Source: Treponema sp.
GTDB taxonomy: Bacteria > Spirochaetota > Spirochaetia > Treponematales > Breznakiellaceae
DNA: 6,568 nt
Reading direction: 5' to 3'
Assembly (NCBI GenBank): GCA_031263435.1
Contig: JAISFT010000119.1
Location: 1-6,568 of the forward strand
In this document: one piece after another, positions 6,240 to 6,568 of the stretch
Layout: every line of letters begins with the position of its first letter
Numbering within the stretch: position 1 is the first letter of the stretch
Program-made: the position numbers and the translations under genes
Notes under the pieces: generated by a model
Databases searched by the model: none
What the model was told of the DNA's origin: nothing
Seen by the model: the letters and a program-made list of their open reading frames with translations, nothing else

Positions 6240-6295
6240 GTGGTTGAAAAATCATTTGTTTCAAACTGAGAATTGCTGAGCATAGCTACAATTAC

Positions 6296-6324
6296 TTGAC
6301 ACTATCAAAAACACACATCATAAT
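6296..6324 (+). promoter_or_regulatory. Strong sigma70-type promoter for the lipoprotein gene
   Basis: TTGACA (6296-6301), a perfect -35 box, is followed after 17 bases by CATAAT (6319-6324, 5 of 6), in an AT-rich stretch unlike the flanking DNA. The predicted start point near 6331 leaves a leader of about 29 nt before the ATG at 6360. It lies just outside the right end of the inserted element. Confidence 0.75.
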
Positions 6325-6359
6325 TATAAAAATTTCAGAAAACGGCCCCGGGGGAAACC

Positions 6360-6497
6360 ATGAAAAGACTTTATTTTGTCATGATGGTCATTGCCTGTGT
6401 TTTTACGGCCTGCCAAACACCGCCGGTTAAAAACCAAATCAACGAAAATCAGATCAATGTTGTCAGCGGGGATAAGCCCGCAAAGGAGTTCTTATGA
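6360..6497 (+). CDS. Small lipoprotein (45 residues)
   Basis: MKRLYFVMMVIACVFTACQT begins with two basic residues and a hydrophobic stretch, and ends in a lipobox (VFTAC) whose Cys18 would be acylated and become residue 1 of a mature peptide of 28 residues. The mature part is polar and Asn/Gln-rich (NQINENQINV) with no domain I recognise. A strong promoter (6296-6324) and a modest GGGGGA sequence upstream support expression. The stop overlaps the next ATG (ATGA), so the two are translationally coupled and probably work together or are at least made together. Such tiny lipoproteins often accompany envelope proteins; the role is unknown. Confidence 0.75.
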   Translation: MKRLYFVMMVIACVFTACQTPPVKNQINENQINVVSGDKPAKEFL

Positions 6498-6568
6498 AAG
6501 GCATTAAAACACGGTTTTTTGGCCTGACGGTTGGGTTAGCACTGCTCTGCGCCGCCTTTTCGGCCTAC
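6494..6568 (+). CDS. Start of an exported protein, truncated by the window edge
   Basis: The ATG at 6494 overlaps the lipoprotein stop and is preceded by AAAGGAG (6482-6488) at a spacing of five bases. The 25 visible residues (MKGIKTRFFGLTVGLALLC, then AAFSAY) are a typical signal peptide: basic start, hydrophobic core and small residues (AFSA) near a possible signal peptidase I site. Nothing of the mature domain is in the window, so the family cannot be named. It forms a two-gene unit with the lipoprotein. Confidence 0.7.
   Translation, partial: MKGIKTRFFGLTVGLALLCAAFSAY

Larger units (their letters stand above)
5891..6287. mobile_element. MITE-like element with 16-bp terminal inverted repeats and 9-bp target duplication
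   Basis: The ends are perfect inverted repeats: CAGCAATTCTCAGTTT (5900-5915) and its reverse complement (6263-6278). Each end is bordered by AGCATAGCT (5891-5899 and 6279-6287), an exact 9-bp direct repeat of the kind left by transposition. Removing the element and one repeat restores GTAGCATAGCTAC, a palindromic target in which the upstream stop codon is unchanged. An alternative reading is a 19-bp terminal repeat (5897-5915/6263-6281) with a 3-bp ATA duplication. The interior (about 379 bp) encodes no credible protein, so it would be non-autonomous. A second copy of the right end (one mismatch) lies inside at 6173-6188. From 5900 to about 6188 the element is mostly one long imperfect palindrome. 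Confidence 0.7.

Noticed and set aside
5959..6283. Short frames on both strands within the inserted element
   Set aside because: They translate the palindrome and the family core; no initiation signals fit and the same core read elsewhere changes frame and sequence.

Overview
The window looks like accessory chromosome of a Gram-negative-type bacterium, most plausibly a host-associated spirochaete such as a termite-gut Treponema. This is inference. It rests on a caspase-fold gene with an export signal, a large periplasmic-sensor chemotaxis receptor with a signalling tip like those I know from Treponema, a small lipoprotein, moderately GC-rich genes, and intergenic DNA crowded with palindromic repeats. 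No sequence search was possible.

Layout. Positions 1-168 (minus strand) hold the start of an exported caspase-like (peptidase C14) protein, with a plausible promoter at 210-238. Positions 239-1433 contain no gene I can support. They hold a 142-bp sequence duplicated with a 237-bp period (349-490 and 586-727), a second 69-bp repeat (494-562 and 827-895), short hairpins with three-base loops, a nested inverted-repeat structure (989-1276) and a perfect 22-bp hairpin (1311-1358). A tentative promoter at 1434-1462 leads into a three-gene run on the plus strand: a methyl-accepting chemotaxis protein (1577-3781), a Gfo/Idh/MocA oxidoreductase (3788-4807) and a second, divergent Gfo/Idh/MocA oxidoreductase (4800-5897). 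The genes are separated by 6 nt and then overlap by 8 nt, so they are probably co-transcribed.

Directly at the stop codon of the third gene lies a MITE-like element (about 5900-6278). It has perfect 16-bp terminal inverted repeats and an exact 9-bp direct repeat, AGCATAGCT, on either side. It is largely one imperfect palindrome, carries a core sequence also found at 1101-1163, and supplies a likely intrinsic terminator (6202-6239). Beyond it, a clear sigma70-type promoter (6296-6324) drives a 45-residue lipoprotein (6360-6497), which overlaps by ATGA the start of another exported protein that runs off the right edge.

Working together: the two dehydrogenases probably act on the same or related sugar, polyol or sugar-acid substrates. 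Their tight linkage to a periplasmic-sensor chemoreceptor suggests taxis towards a compound that the same operon metabolises; the ligand cannot be read from the sequence. The most unusual material is the non-coding repeat family: a shared core embedded in different palindromic arms, and small hairpins with GAA/TTC loops whose orientation flips between copies.
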